Program-made: the position numbers and the translations under genes
The notes under the pieces: generated by a model
Seen by the model: only the letters and a program-made list of their open reading frames with translations
Database searches by the model: none
What the model was told of the DNA's origin: nothing
In this document: positions 1-8,177 of the stretch, piece after piece
How positions within the stretch are numbered: position 1 is the first letter of the stretch
How the letters are laid out: each line of letters starts with the position of its first letter
Assembly (NCBI RefSeq): GCF_000738775.1
Contig: NZ_JPOC01000038.1
Coordinates: 1-64,000 of the forward strand
Direction of reading: 5' to 3'
DNA from: Prescottella defluvii
GTDB lineage: Bacteria > Actinomycetota > Actinomycetes > Mycobacteriales > Mycobacteriaceae
Length of the DNA: 64,000 nucleotides

Positions 1-413
1 CCCCGCCGGTACAACGCGACGACCTGCAGCACCGTCTCCGTCGACAGGCTCGACGGCGTGAAGCGGAGCCGCTGCGACGCCCCCTGCACCTCGACCGCGA
101 GACCCTCGACCGCACTGAACCGGATGCCCTGGGCTTCGGTGCTGGCGGTGAGCAGGACCCGATGGATGTCCGCGGGCACGGCCGTCAGATCGATCGAGAC
201 GCTGTCGTCCGCGGTGAGAGCGACACCGGCGACCTTCGGGTTGTTGAAGAACACGAAGTCGTCGTCCGAACGCACCTTGCCGTCGTCGGCGAGCAGCACC
301 GCCGCGATGTCGACGAGTCCCGACTGCCCGGACGTGGTCAACCGGACCGTGTACCGGTCCTCGCCCAGGTCGGTCTTCGAACCCTTGACCACGTCCAGCA
401 TCGCGTTCCCCAT
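1..413 (-). CDS. TerD-family stress protein (N-terminal part, runs off window)
   Basis: The reading frame opens at an ATG (position 413) and stays open to the window edge, giving 137 residues of a longer protein. It carries the TerD signature KVRSDDDFVFFNNP followed by a run like SIDLTAVP, the Asp-rich calcium/metal-binding beta-sandwich core of this family. TerD proteins belong to tellurite and general stress-response systems in the cytoplasm. A weak AGGAA ribosome site lies just upstream of the start. The N-terminus differs from the usual short TerD start, so this may be a TerD-containing multidomain protein like the one at the far end of the window. The C-terminal domains cannot be seen. 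Confidence 0.8.
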   Translation of the reverse strand, partial: MGNAMLDVVKGSKTDLGEDRYTVRLTTSGQSGLVDIAAVLLADDGKVRSDDDFVFFNNPKVAGVALTADDSVSIDLTAVPADIHRVLLTASTEAQGIRFSAVEGLAVEVQGASQRLRFTPSSLSTETVLQVVALYRR

Positions 414-508
414 CGTTCCTGTTCGTCGTGTGACGGTCCGTCGACCGCGACCCATGCTGACACACCGGGTCCGCGGAACCGCTCGCCGATCTCGGCGTCC
501 GTGTGCTG

Positions 509-943
509 CTAGGCCGTCAGGCCGGCGGTGACCATGTCGACCAGGGTTTCGGCGAGCGCGTCGAGGGAGGCCGGCCCGTGGTCGAGAGACTCCTCGTTCC
601 GGGTCTCGTAGACGGCGAACGCCCCGACGATCATGTTGAACGCCGTGTCGATGCGGTCGGCGGCGACGGTGCCCGGCAGGTGCGCGAGGGCCTGACGGAA
701 CCCGGCGATGGTTCGCTGATCGGCCGGGTCGAGGGTGGCGACGCAACTGTCGGAGTTGTAGTCGATGCGCGGGGTCATGCGTGCGGCGTACCGCGCGAAG
801 TCGGAGTGCGGCAGTGCACCTCGAACGTGGTCCGCGATCGGGTACACCACCGCCTCGACGAGCCCCCGCACTCCCAGGTCACGCCCCTCGGCCGCGGCGG
901 CGTCGAGGAATTCCGTACGGGCGTGGGTCGGATCGGCTTTCAT
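509..943 (-). pseudogene. Headless tandem copy of the adjacent TetR regulator (C-terminal domain only)
   Basis: The 144-residue product matches, residue for residue over most of its length, the ligand-binding half of the TetR protein encoded just upstream: DAAAAEGR, LVEAVVYPI, AADRIDTAFNMIVGA, EESLDHGPA and the terminal LVDMVTAGLTA recur. The helix-turn-helix half is missing. A GAGGAG sequence lies 11 bases before the ATG at 943, so it could be translated as a stand-alone effector-binding or dimer-forming protein. It is called a pseudogene because a TetR protein without its DNA-binding domain cannot regulate alone. An intact small ORF kept for another role is the alternative. It reads in the same direction as its parent, about 85 bases downstream. 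Confidence 0.6.
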
Positions 944-1460
944 GTTGCGGTCTACTCCTCGAGTCGTTCTGGTGGGTGGGCGCGGCTCCGATGCCCAGCG
1001 GTCGATGGGAGTCGGAGCCAGCGGCGTATCAGGCGGTGAGACCGGCCGTGACCATGTCGACGAGCGTGTCGGCAAGCGCGTCGAGGGTGGCCGGCCCGTG
1101 GTCGAGGGATTCCTCGCGGCGGGACTCGTAGGCGGCGAGGGCACCGACGATCATGTTGAAGGCCGTGTCGATGCGGTCGGCGGCGACGGCGTCCGGCAGG
1201 TGCGCGAGTGACCGACGCAGACCGGTGACGATGCGCTGGTCGGGCGCGTCGAGAGTGGCGACGGCGCCGGCGGAGCTGTAGTCGATGCGCGGGGTCAAGC
1301 GTGCGGCGAACCGGGCGTAATCCGAGCGCGGTGGCGCGTCCCGCATGTGGTCCCTGATCGGATACACCACCGCTTCGACGAGGTTTCGTACGTCCAGGAC
1401 ACGCCCCTCGGCGGCGGCAGCGTCGAGGTACTCCGTCCGGGCGATGCCCAGGGTGACGCG
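509..1460. repeat. Imperfect tandem duplication (about 430 bp, two units)
   Basis: Bases 509-935 and 1029-1460 are aligned copies, visibly about 80-85% identical at the DNA level, for example around GGCCGGCCCGTGGTCGAG. The copies are separated by about 90 bases. The first unit is the headless TetR copy and the second is the C-terminal half of the intact gene. Synonymous drift between them suggests an old duplication. Confidence 0.8.
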
Positions 1461-1646
1461 GCGCCGGCGGAACACCGCCGCCAACAGGCCCTCACGATCC
1501 CCGAAGTAGTACTTGACCGCGGACATGTTGTGCTGCTCCGACTCGCGGAGAATCGTCCGGATCGTGACGTGGCCGCTCCCCCGTTCGTCGAAGATCCGGT
1601 CGGCGACGCTGACGATGCGTTCTTTCGCCGCCGTGATGATCACCAT
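1029..1646 (-). CDS. TetR/AcrR-family transcriptional regulator
   Basis: The protein of 205 residues has a standard TetR layout. The N-terminal DNA-binding domain includes ERIVSVADRIFDERG and a recognition-helix region ending NMSAVKYYFGDREGLL, in the YYYFxxKxxL style of the family. A helical ligand-binding half follows. The ATG at 1646 was chosen; an in-frame TTG at 1682 is also possible. No clear Shine-Dalgarno site precedes the ATG, so translation may be leaderless or use a weak site. Its C-terminal half is duplicated in tandem just downstream. The inducer and targets are unknown, and no divergent partner gene is visible because a tRNA-Ser terminator lies upstream. Confidence 0.85.
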   Translation of the reverse strand: MVIITAAKERIVSVADRIFDERGSGHVTIRTILRESEQHNMSAVKYYFGDREGLLAAVFRRRRVTLGIARTEYLDAAAAEGRVLDVRNLVEAVVYPIRDHMRDAPPRSDYARFAARLTPRIDYSSAGAVATLDAPDQRIVTGLRRSLAHLPDAVAADRIDTAFNMIVGALAAYESRREESLDHGPATLDALADTLVDMVTAGLTA

Positions 1647-1670
1647 ATAAGTCAACGTATTAGTAGGGGC

Positions 1671-1700
1671 GTGGGGAGTCAAGGGGAGTCAAGGGGAGTC
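1671..1700. repeat. Three tandem 10-bp repeats upstream of the TetR gene
   Basis: Three adjacent units read GTGGGGAGTC, AAGGGGAGTC and AAGGGGAGTC. They lie 25-55 bases upstream of the TetR start, between it and the tRNA-Ser terminator. The position fits promoter or operator DNA, but the repeat is short and could be slippage. Confidence 0.5.
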
Positions 1701-1713
1701 AACAGGACACAAA

Positions 1714-1747
1714 AAAGCCTCCCATCTGCAAGCAGATGGGAGGCTTT
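1714..1747 (-). terminator. Rho-independent-type terminator of tRNA-Ser(CGA)
   Basis: A perfect 16-base inverted repeat (AAAGCCTCCCATCTGC against its complement) with a very short loop lies directly downstream of the tRNA on the minus strand and is followed by a T-rich run. Confidence 0.85.
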
Positions 1748-1748
1748 A

Positions 1749-1839
1749 TGGCGGTGGCGGAGGGATTTGAACCCTCGGTACGGGGTTACCGTACACAGCA
1801 TTTCGAGTGCTGCACCTTCGGCCGCTCGGACACGCCACC
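1749..1839 (-). tRNA. tRNA-Ser (anticodon CGA)
   Basis: The minus strand folds as a class II tRNA. The acceptor stem is GGTGGCG paired with CGCCACC, the anticodon loop is CTCGAAA (CGA, decoding UCG), a long variable arm is present, and the T-arm contains GGTTCAAATCC. The discriminator is G and the CCA end is encoded. A strong terminator follows immediately. Confidence 0.95.
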
Positions 1840-1890
1840 GCCGAGAACTGTACCGGAGCCGACGCTCAGCCCGAAATCGGCAGGTCAGCC

Positions 1891-2088
1891 CTATTTTCCG
1901 GTCAGTTTGTCCTTGATCGTCGAGGCGGCGTCCTTGACCTTTTCACCCGCGTCCTTGACTGCGGATTCGACCTGGTCGCCCTTGCCCTCGTTCTTCAGGT
2001 CCTCGTCGCCGGTCGCCTTGCCGGCGGCCTCCTTGGCTTTACCGCCGAGGTCCTGCGCCTTGTTCTGGGCCTTGTCTCCGATTCCCAT
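1891..2088 (-). CDS. CsbD-like general stress protein
   Basis: This 65-residue, Lys/Asp/Glu-rich, hydrophilic helical protein has the CsbD-family pattern GKAKEAAGKATGDEDLKNEG followed by VKDAGEKVKDAAS. In Bacillus, CsbD belongs to the SigB general stress regulon; its molecular role is not known. The protein lacks a signal peptide and is probably cytoplasmic. It lies directly upstream of tRNA-Ser on the same strand. GGAGGTGACTC precedes the ATG as a good ribosome site. Confidence 0.85.
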   Translation of the reverse strand: MGIGDKAQNKAQDLGGKAKEAAGKATGDEDLKNEGKGDQVESAVKDAGEKVKDAASTIKDKLTGK

Positions 2089-2233
2089 GAGTCACCTCCG
2101 TGAATCTGCGTTGAACCTTGCGGTCCCGGTGCCACACGAGCACCTGCCTCCACAAGACCACGATTCGCCGAACCCTGCCGGGAAAGTCAACGCCCGAAAG
2201 TCCCCAGAGTCGGCGTTACCACTGGTCAACGGG

Positions 2234-2692
2234 TCAGCGCTGATCCCGGAAGAATTTTTCGAGAACGCCGGCGCACTCGTCCTCGAGCACTCCACCGCGC
2301 ACCTCGGGACGGTGGGTGAGGCGGCGGTCGCGGACCACGTCCCACAGCGAACCGACCGCACCGGTCTTCGGCTCCCACGCCCCGAACACCACCCGCCCGA
2401 CGCGGGCGAGCACCAGGGCGCCCGCGCACATCGTGCACGGCTCCAGCGTCACCGCGAGCGTCGCGCCCTCGAGCCGCCAGCCGTCGCCGTGCACGCGGGC
2501 GGCCGCGCGCAGGGCCAGGATCTCGGCGTGTGCGGTGGGATCGCCTGCGGCCTCGCGGGCGTTCGCGGCGCGGGCCAGTTCCACCCCGTCCGCGTCGAAC
2601 ACCACCGCGCCGACGGGCACGTCCGCGTCCGAGCCCGCGGCGGCGGCCTCGAGCGCGACACGGATCATCCGCTGGTCGTCCTGCAGGGTCAC
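2234..2692 (-). CDS. tadA: tRNA-specific adenosine deaminase (A34 to I34)
   Basis: The 152-residue cytidine/deoxycytidylate deaminase fold has the zinc site HAE (His55, catalytic Glu57) and PCTMC (Cys86, Cys89), followed by ARVGRVVFGAWEPKTGAVGS, the TadA-type substrate loop. The enzyme converts the wobble adenosine of tRNA-Arg(ACG) to inosine, and a tRNA-Arg(ACG) gene is itself present near 32.5 kb. Translation starts at GTG. It follows the tRNA adenosine deaminase-associated gene with a 16-base gap, and divergent tyrA lies beyond, the same order as Rv3752c-Rv3753c-Rv3754. A base-salvage deaminase is the less likely alternative. Confidence 0.9.
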   Translation of the reverse strand: MTLQDDQRMIRVALEAAAAGSDADVPVGAVVFDADGVELARAANAREAAGDPTAHAEILALRAAARVHGDGWRLEGATLAVTLEPCTMCAGALVLARVGRVVFGAWEPKTGAVGSLWDVVRDRRLTHRPEVRGGVLEDECAGVLEKFFRDQR

Positions 2693-2708
2693 GCCGGGAT
2701 GCCTGCCG

Positions 2709-3251
2709 TCAGCGCGAAGCGAGCTTGTCGAGCTCCGCCGACAGCTCCGTCTCGAAGCCGCAGCGCTGCGCGATCATCGCCAGCTGCTCGTCCGGGTACA
2801 GATCGGTCTCGGCGAGGATCACCCCGAGCACAGCGTCGGGCAGGCCCAGGTCCGCGAGCACACCGAGGTCGCCCTCCTCCCACGGTTCGACGTCGTCGAG
2901 CTCGTCGGGGTCGATGTCGGGGATCTCGATGTTGAGCGACTCGAGGACGTCGGCGGCGATGTCGTAGTCGATGGCGGCCGTCGCGTCGGAGATCAGCAGG
3001 CGGGTGCCGGTGGGCGCGGGCCGGACGATGACGAAGAACTCCTCGTCGACGTCGAGCAGACCGAACACGGCACCGGAGCTACGCAGTTCGAGCAGTTCCT
3101 TCTCGGCCGTCCGCAGGCTCGTCAGCGCACCGCCGGTCAACGGCGCGCACTTCCAGCGGCCTTCCTCACGGACGACGGCCACGCCGAAGCCGTCCAGGTC
3201 CTCCATCGAGCCCGCCGAGGCGCTGTTCTCGTTCGCGCGCTGTGCACCCAT
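2709..3251 (-). CDS. tRNA adenosine deaminase-associated protein (Rv3753c-like)
   Basis: This 180-residue acidic protein is the usual partner gene upstream of tadA in actinobacteria. The core begins at MEDLDGFGVAVVREEG and includes DVEPWEEGDLGVLADLG and AETDLYPDEQL. No catalytic motif is visible, and its function is unproven apart from gene order. It may assist TadA or have a separate role. The first ATG (3251) was chosen; a start at residue 16 is possible. It is divergent from tyrA with about 50 bases between the starts, so both promoters must lie there. Confidence 0.8.
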   Translation of the reverse strand: MGAQRANENSASAGSMEDLDGFGVAVVREEGRWKCAPLTGGALTSLRTAEKELLELRSSGAVFGLLDVDEEFFVIVRPAPTGTRLLISDATAAIDYDIAADVLESLNIEIPDIDPDELDDVEPWEEGDLGVLADLGLPDAVLGVILAETDLYPDEQLAMIAQRCGFETELSAELDKLASR

Positions 3252-3300
3252 GCGGGCAACGGTAGCCCGCGCAGTGCCGCTATAAGAAGTCCACCGACAA

Positions 3301-4266
3301 ATGTGCCAACCTGTTCCGGTGACTGACGACGTTTCCGCACCTGAAGTCTGTGTTCTCGGTCTGGGTCTGATCGGCGGATCCCTGCTCCGCGCGGCGGTGG
3401 CGGCGGGCCGTGACGGCTGGGGCTGGAACCGCTCGGCCGGGGCGGTGGAGGCCGCCCGCGCGGACGGATTCGACGCCGACACCGACCTGATCTCCGTGCT
3501 CCGCCGGGCCGCCGGGACCCGCGCGCTGATCGTGGTCGCGGTGCCGATGCCGGCCGTCGACGCGACACTCGCCGCGATCGCCGAGCACGCCCCCGGCTGC
3601 CCGGTCACCGACGTCGTCAGCGTCAAGGCCGAGGTGGCCGCCGCCGTCGCCCGGCACGGCCTGCGCGACAGGTTCGTCGGTGGGCATCCGATGGCCGGGA
3701 CGGCCCGGTCCGGCTGGGAGGCCGGCGACGCCGACCTGTTCCGCGACGCGGTGTGGGTGGTCGGCGCCGACGACGGCGCCGATCCGCTGATCTGGTCGCA
3801 GGTGGCGCGGTTGGCGCTGGACTGCGGCTCGGTGGTGGTGCCGGCGGAATCCGTCGAACACGACGCCGCCGTCGCCCGCATCTCGCATCTGCCGCACGTG
3901 CTTGCGGAGGCGCTCGCGCTGTCCGGGGCGGCGGGCGGCGATCTCGCGCTGGGGCTGGCCGCCGGGTCGTTCCGGGACGGCACCCGGGTCGCCGGCAGCG
4001 CGCCGGGACTGGTCCGGGCGATGTGCGAGGGCAACCGGGACGCCCTGCTCACCGCGCTCGACGAAACCCTCGGCGTTCTCAACCGCGCCCGCACCGAACT
4101 GTCCGACGCGGGCACGGTCGCCGACCTGGTGGAGTCCGGGCACGCGGCCCGCCTGCGCTACGAGGACCGCGAACGCTGGACCATCACCGACATCGAACCC
4201 GGCTCCGCGAACTGGCTCGAACGGATGCGCGACGCCGGACGCCGCGGCGGGGTGCTGCGACCGTGA
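3301..4266 (+). CDS. tyrA: Prephenate dehydrogenase
   Basis: The 321-residue protein opens with a Rossmann motif GLGLIGGS (residues 20-27) and carries VGGHPMAGTARSGWEAGDADLF, with the conserved His of the prephenate dehydrogenase active site. It oxidatively decarboxylates prephenate to 4-hydroxyphenylpyruvate in tyrosine synthesis; the aromatic-type aminotransferase near 33.5 kb could act on that product. No C-terminal ACT domain is evident, so feedback control would be within the catalytic domain. A GTG at 3319 is an alternative start. The stop codon overlaps the start of the next gene (GTGA), suggesting translational coupling. Confidence 0.9.
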   Translation: MCQPVPVTDDVSAPEVCVLGLGLIGGSLLRAAVAAGRDGWGWNRSAGAVEAARADGFDADTDLISVLRRAAGTRALIVVAVPMPAVDATLAAIAEHAPGCPVTDVVSVKAEVAAAVARHGLRDRFVGGHPMAGTARSGWEAGDADLFRDAVWVVGADDGADPLIWSQVARLALDCGSVVVPAESVEHDAAVARISHLPHVLAEALALSGAAGGDLALGLAAGSFRDGTRVAGSAPGLVRAMCEGNRDALLTALDETLGVLNRARTELSDAGTVADLVESGHAARLRYEDRERWTITDIEPGSANWLERMRDAGRRGGVLRP

Positions 4267-5609
4267 GCACGCCGACGCTGCGGGACGTCGCGGGCCTGCT
4301 CGCCAAGAGGGAGATGACCGCCACCGAGCACGTGCGGGCCACGCTCGACGCACTCGACGGACTGCTCGGCACGCCGTGGTCGAACCTGGTGGCCGCGCGC
4401 GACGACTCCGCGGCACTCGACGCCGCCGCCCGCGCGGACGCCGCGATCGCCGCCGGCGACTGGATCGGACCGCTGCACGGCATCGCGGTCGCGGTGAAGG
4501 ACAACATCGACGTCGCCGGGATGCCGACACGTTGCGGCAGCGCCGTCCTCGCCGACGCCCCGCCCGCGGCGTCCGACGCCCGGATCGTGACGCGACTGCG
4601 GGAGGCCGGCGCGATCGTCGTCGCCAAGACGCACCTGCACGAGTTCGCGTACGGCCCGACGGGTGCGGTCAACGTGTCCGGGCCGGCCGCGCATCCCCAC
4701 GATCCGACGCTCGTCACCGGGGGTTCGTCGTCCGGGTCGGCGGCGCTGGTCGCGAAGGGCGTCGTCCCGCTGGCGCTGGGCACCGACACCGGTTGCAGCG
4801 CACGCACTCCCGCCGCCCTGTGCGGGGTGGTCGGTTTCAAACCGAGCTTCGGCGCGCTGCCGACCGGCGGCGTGTTCCCGCTGTCGACCACGTTCGACCA
4901 CGTGGGCCTGCTGGCCGCCGACGTCCTCGACGTCTCGTTGGCGTGGGGCGCGATCCCCGGCATCGCGCACGTCCGGACCCCGGTCGCGGGACTGCGGGTG
5001 GGGCGCTTGCGCGGGGAGAACTGGGATGTCGCCGACGGCGGCATCGCGGCGGCCGTCGAGGCGGCCTGCCGGTCGCTGACGGACGCGGGCGCCGAGGTGG
5101 TGGACGTGGAACTGCCCGAGACGCCGCAACTGCTGGCCGCGTACCCGGTCATCACCGGTTCCGAGGCCTACGAGACCCACCGGGTGTGGTTCGAATCCGC
5201 GCCCGAGCGGTACCAGGTGCCGACGGCCGCGCTGCTGGCCGCGCAGCGGGACCGCCCGGCCGTCGAGTACCTGCACGCGGTGCGGACCGTGGAACGGCTT
5301 CGCCGCCAGGCGCTCTCACGGCTGCGCGGCGATCTGGGGCTGGACGCACTGATCACCGCCACCACACCGCTGCGTGCCGTCACCCTGGAGCAGGCACTCT
5401 CGACCGATCCCGCCGTGGCCCGAACCCCGTTGCTGCGCATGTGCAGTCCCTTCAACGCGCTCGGCATCCCGGCGGTCTCGGTGCCCGTCACGATCGACGA
5501 CGGCGCACCGGTCGGCATCCAACTGATCGGCCTGCCCACCACCGCGGGCGGGCACGGTTCGCACCCGGCCGAGTCCGCGGCACTGGCGTGCGCGCTGGCG
5601 GTGGGCTGA
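4263..5609 (+). CDS. Amidase-signature-family hydrolase
   Basis: The 448-residue enzyme has the Ser-cisSer-Lys triad: Lys79 in VAVKDN, the Ser-rich GGSSSGSA block (153-160), and the nucleophile Ser179 in DTGCSARTPAALCG. The usual DTGGS is DTGCS here, placing Cys beside the nucleophile. Such enzymes hydrolyse amides, allophanate or similar substrates; which one cannot be told from sequence. The length is shorter than bifunctional allophanate hydrolases, and no C-terminal decarboxylating domain is seen. The GTG start overlaps the tyrA stop by four bases, so the two are co-translated although no metabolic link is obvious. Confidence 0.88.
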   Translation: MSTPTLRDVAGLLAKREMTATEHVRATLDALDGLLGTPWSNLVAARDDSAALDAAARADAAIAAGDWIGPLHGIAVAVKDNIDVAGMPTRCGSAVLADAPPAASDARIVTRLREAGAIVVAKTHLHEFAYGPTGAVNVSGPAAHPHDPTLVTGGSSSGSAALVAKGVVPLALGTDTGCSARTPAALCGVVGFKPSFGALPTGGVFPLSTTFDHVGLLAADVLDVSLAWGAIPGIAHVRTPVAGLRVGRLRGENWDVADGGIAAAVEAACRSLTDAGAEVVDVELPETPQLLAAYPVITGSEAYETHRVWFESAPERYQVPTAALLAAQRDRPAVEYLHAVRTVERLRRQALSRLRGDLGLDALITATTPLRAVTLEQALSTDPAVARTPLLRMCSPFNALGIPAVSVPVTIDDGAPVGIQLIGLPTTAGGHGSHPAESAALACALAVG

Positions 5610-5624
5610 CCTCCCGGCCGCGGA

Positions 5625-6221
5625 TCAGGCCAGTTGCAGGGTCGTCACGCAGGTCGGGTCGTCGTCGTGCGTGGAGATCTCCGAGGTGGTCGAGCGGCCA
5701 CCGCTCTCGACGGTGACGGTCGCGTCGACGGCACGCGGCAGCCACAGCCCGAAGAAGCCGTTGTCGTTGACGCGGAGCGCCTCGTCGACGAGTACGGCAC
5801 CGGTCGCGCGGTCGACGACCTCGACCTGGACGTCCTCGTTCGGCATCTCGCCGAGGCACGTGGTGAGGCTGTGGAAGTAGCACTCGTGCGTCCGGTCGAC
5901 GTAGGGCGCGATCGAGACGTAGAACTGGTCGTCGGGCAGCGCCAGGGAGGTCGTGGCGCCGCTGCTGTCGGAGAGTTCGACCGTCCGCGGCTTGACCGAC
6001 GCGATCAGATCGGCGGGACGATCGGCGACCGGCATGGCGTCGAGCCGGGTGACCACCTCACGGGCGTCGAGGCCGTCGAGGCCGTGCTCGGCGAGCAGAT
6101 CCGCGGGCGCGGTTGCCGACGGCCCGTCGGGGTCGGTCGAGGCGCATCCGGCGAGGAGCGTCACCCCCATCAGAACACTGGCGAGGGCCGTTACTGTCTT
6201 CGTGAACCGCGTACGAGCCAT
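5625..6221 (-). CDS. CueP-like copper-binding lipoprotein
   Basis: The 198-residue protein starts with a lipoprotein signal peptide ending LLAGC, so it should be anchored on the outer face of the membrane. The mature part resembles CueP (periplasmic copper-binding protein of Salmonella): FYVSIAPYVDRTHECYFHS, TTCLGEMPNEDVQV and a C-terminal DPTC. Together these give the three cysteines expected to bind copper. It converges on the amidase gene and is not clearly in an operon. No copper exporter or CueR/CsoR regulator lies beside it. Family assignment is good; metal binding is inferred from those residues. Confidence 0.8.
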   Translation of the reverse strand: MARTRFTKTVTALASVLMGVTLLAGCASTDPDGPSATAPADLLAEHGLDGLDAREVVTRLDAMPVADRPADLIASVKPRTVELSDSSGATTSLALPDDQFYVSIAPYVDRTHECYFHSLTTCLGEMPNEDVQVEVVDRATGAVLVDEALRVNDNGFFGLWLPRAVDATVTVESGGRSTTSEISTHDDDPTCVTTLQLA

Positions 6222-6272
6222 GCCGTCGACAGTAACGTGACAGCTACGGGGTAGGGGTATCCGACGGGTCGC

Positions 6273-6956
6273 TCAGATCCGCTCCGCCAGACCCGGGTAG
6301 TCCAGGACGAAGCCGTCGGCGTCGACGGTGATCGACGAGGACGACACCGGCGACAGGACGTGGATGCCGTCGGCGCCGCTGCTGTAGGTGAGCGAGGCCT
6401 CCTGCACCGCGAGGTCGGGCAGATTGACGTACACGACGGGCACCTGGATGTCCTCGGACTCGTGCTGCAGGCCGAACCGTCGGATGGGCAGGGTGTTGAA
6501 GAACGGACTCAGCACGACGTCGACGTCCTTCGCGCCGGCGAACCCGGACCGCAGGTGCGTGGTGCCGGTCTCGACCATCCAGACGCCCTCCTCGTCGCGG
6601 CTGATCGACATGTGCCGCTCCCCCGCGGCCAGGGCCGTGTGCAGGGACAGGCGACGGGTGACGCCGTTCTCGTCGGTGACGAGGTCGTAGGACGCGCTGA
6701 ACGCGGGGTGCTCGGGACACTCGCCGCCGACGACACGTCCGGTGGCCTTGATCCGGTTTCCGCTCAACTGCACCCGTACCGATTCCAGGCGGGTTGCGTC
6801 GTGCGCACGCCATGTGAGGACGGCAGGCCAGCGCGACGCGGCGCTCGCGGACGACCGGGGTGTGCCGGGGACGGGGTTGCTCACGGTCTCTACGGTAGGC
6901 GACGAAGGCCGTCCAGGCGTGGACCGCGGGTGGGATTGCCTCGCGCGGGTCGTCAT
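6273..6956 (-). CDS. Putative glycolipid-binding protein (PF06475-like)
   Basis: The 227-residue protein has the beta-rich pattern of the putative glycolipid-binding family: WRAHDATRLESVRV, ASYDLVTDENGVTRRLSL, VDVVLSPFFNTLPIRR, and QVPVVYVNLPDLAVQEASL near the C-terminus. No signal peptide or membrane segment is visible. The ATG at 6956 overlaps the stop of the preceding membrane-protein gene (ATGA), suggesting coupled translation. An in-frame GTG about 65 bases downstream would shorten an unconserved-looking tail. Function in the family is poorly established, so the name rests on similarity to the pattern only. Confidence 0.7.
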   Translation of the reverse strand: MTTRARQSHPRSTPGRPSSPTVETVSNPVPGTPRSSASAASRWPAVLTWRAHDATRLESVRVQLSGNRIKATGRVVGGECPEHPAFSASYDLVTDENGVTRRLSLHTALAAGERHMSISRDEEGVWMVETGTTHLRSGFAGAKDVDVVLSPFFNTLPIRRFGLQHESEDIQVPVVYVNLPDLAVQEASLTYSSGADGIHVLSPVSSSSITVDADGFVLDYPGLAERI

Positions 6957-8014
6957 TCGGACAATTCGCCGTATTCCTCGGCGCGCTCGAGCACCGCGAT
7001 GCGCCGCGAGAACACCACCAGGGCGCTCAACCCGACCGCTACGTTGACGAGCGCCCCGAACTCCTCCGCGACGAAGTTGAAGACCTCCGTCAGCAGGATC
7101 GTCACCAGCGCCGCCGCCCGCAGCATCCGCACCGGCCGGATGCCACCGCCTCGCAACCGGGCGATCGCGATCCAGCAAAGCACGAAGGCCACGGTCGAAC
7201 CGCACATCTGGCCGATCGTCGTGATGTCGGTGCCGGTTCCGCCCGCGAGGCCGTCGGACAGTGTGACGATCGCGTTGACCAGGCCCGCGGTGGAGAACAG
7301 TGCGAGCGCGAGCGCGGCGATCCACAGCGCGCGGGGGCCGTCGACCACCCGCGACACGTGCTCGCGGAGCCATGTTCCGACGGTGTCGAGGCGCCCGGTC
7401 CGCCGGGGCGCGCACCGCGACAGCAGGTCCTCGATGCTCGCGATCGCCGCGGGATCGACACCGTCGGCCGCGGCCCGGCGCAACTGCCCGCGGGCCTGCG
7501 CCAGGCGGTTCGGTGTGAGCCCGCGCCCCAGTCCGTCGGCGGCGGTGGTGGCGGCGTTGACGAGGTCTTCGGCGGCGGTCCGGTGGCGGACGTCCTGGAT
7601 CCAGCGGTTGAGGAGCAGCAACGCCACGACGACGACGTACATGATCGCGACCGACGGCTGGAAGAAGTAGTCGTTGGTCTTCGTGACGAATTTGCCGACC
7701 TCGTCCAGGAACAGTCCGAAGCCGATCCCCCCGGCCACCACCGCGACCATCCGCGGCAGGGCCCCCAGGAACGAGAACAGCACCACCAGGGCGATGACGA
7801 GACCGAGTCCGCCCCACAGTGAATGCGCGATGTGCAGCGTCGCGCCACCGATCTGCGGGTAGCCGGTCGCGTGCAGGTACGCGCGGGTCACCAGGATCGT
7901 CAGGATTCCGATGACGACGAACGCCTCGACCAGCGCACCGGATTGCGCGTCACGCAGCAGCCGCGCACTGCGAGTCGGGGATGAACGTTCGGCGGGTGCA
8001 GACGCGGTCACCAT
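6953..8014 (-). CDS. Multi-pass membrane protein of unknown function
   Basis: The 353-residue protein has about eight hydrophobic segments, four in the first 130 residues (for example ALVEAFVVIGILTILVTRAY and MVAVVAGGIGFGLFLDEVG) and four near the C-terminus, separated by a soluble helical region rich in Arg and Ala. No transporter or enzyme motif is recognised. The ATG at 8014 was preferred because GAAAGG lies 11 bases upstream; a longer frame starts at 8101. It is translationally coupled to the glycolipid-binding-like gene downstream, hinting at a shared envelope role. It diverges from the Clp ATPase gene. Confidence 0.7.
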   Translation of the reverse strand: MVTASAPAERSSPTRSARLLRDAQSGALVEAFVVIGILTILVTRAYLHATGYPQIGGATLHIAHSLWGGLGLVIALVVLFSFLGALPRMVAVVAGGIGFGLFLDEVGKFVTKTNDYFFQPSVAIMYVVVVALLLLNRWIQDVRHRTAAEDLVNAATTAADGLGRGLTPNRLAQARGQLRRAAADGVDPAAIASIEDLLSRCAPRRTGRLDTVGTWLREHVSRVVDGPRALWIAALALALFSTAGLVNAIVTLSDGLAGGTGTDITTIGQMCGSTVAFVLCWIAIARLRGGGIRPVRMLRAAALVTILLTEVFNFVAEEFGALVNVAVGLSALVVFSRRIAVLERAEEYGELSE

Positions 8015-8107
8015 GCAGCACAGAACCTTTCGGCAGGTGTCGGCGGCCTGCGCCGCGAACTCGGGTGGAGGACTCTTTACTTTCGCCCGCGGTGGCCGCA
8101 AGGTTGA

Positions 8108-8120
8108 TGGTGGTCCACCA
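8108..8120. promoter_or_regulatory. Palindrome upstream of the Clp ATPase gene
   Basis: TGGTGGTCCACCA is a perfect 13-base palindrome 58 bases before the start codon, in the divergent intergenic region. Its position fits a repressor or activator site, but no regulator can be named. Confidence 0.35.
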
Positions 8121-8177
8121 GGATGTAAGGACGAGTCCGAACCAGATAGCTGTAGTCAGAGATTTGGAGGATAGGAC

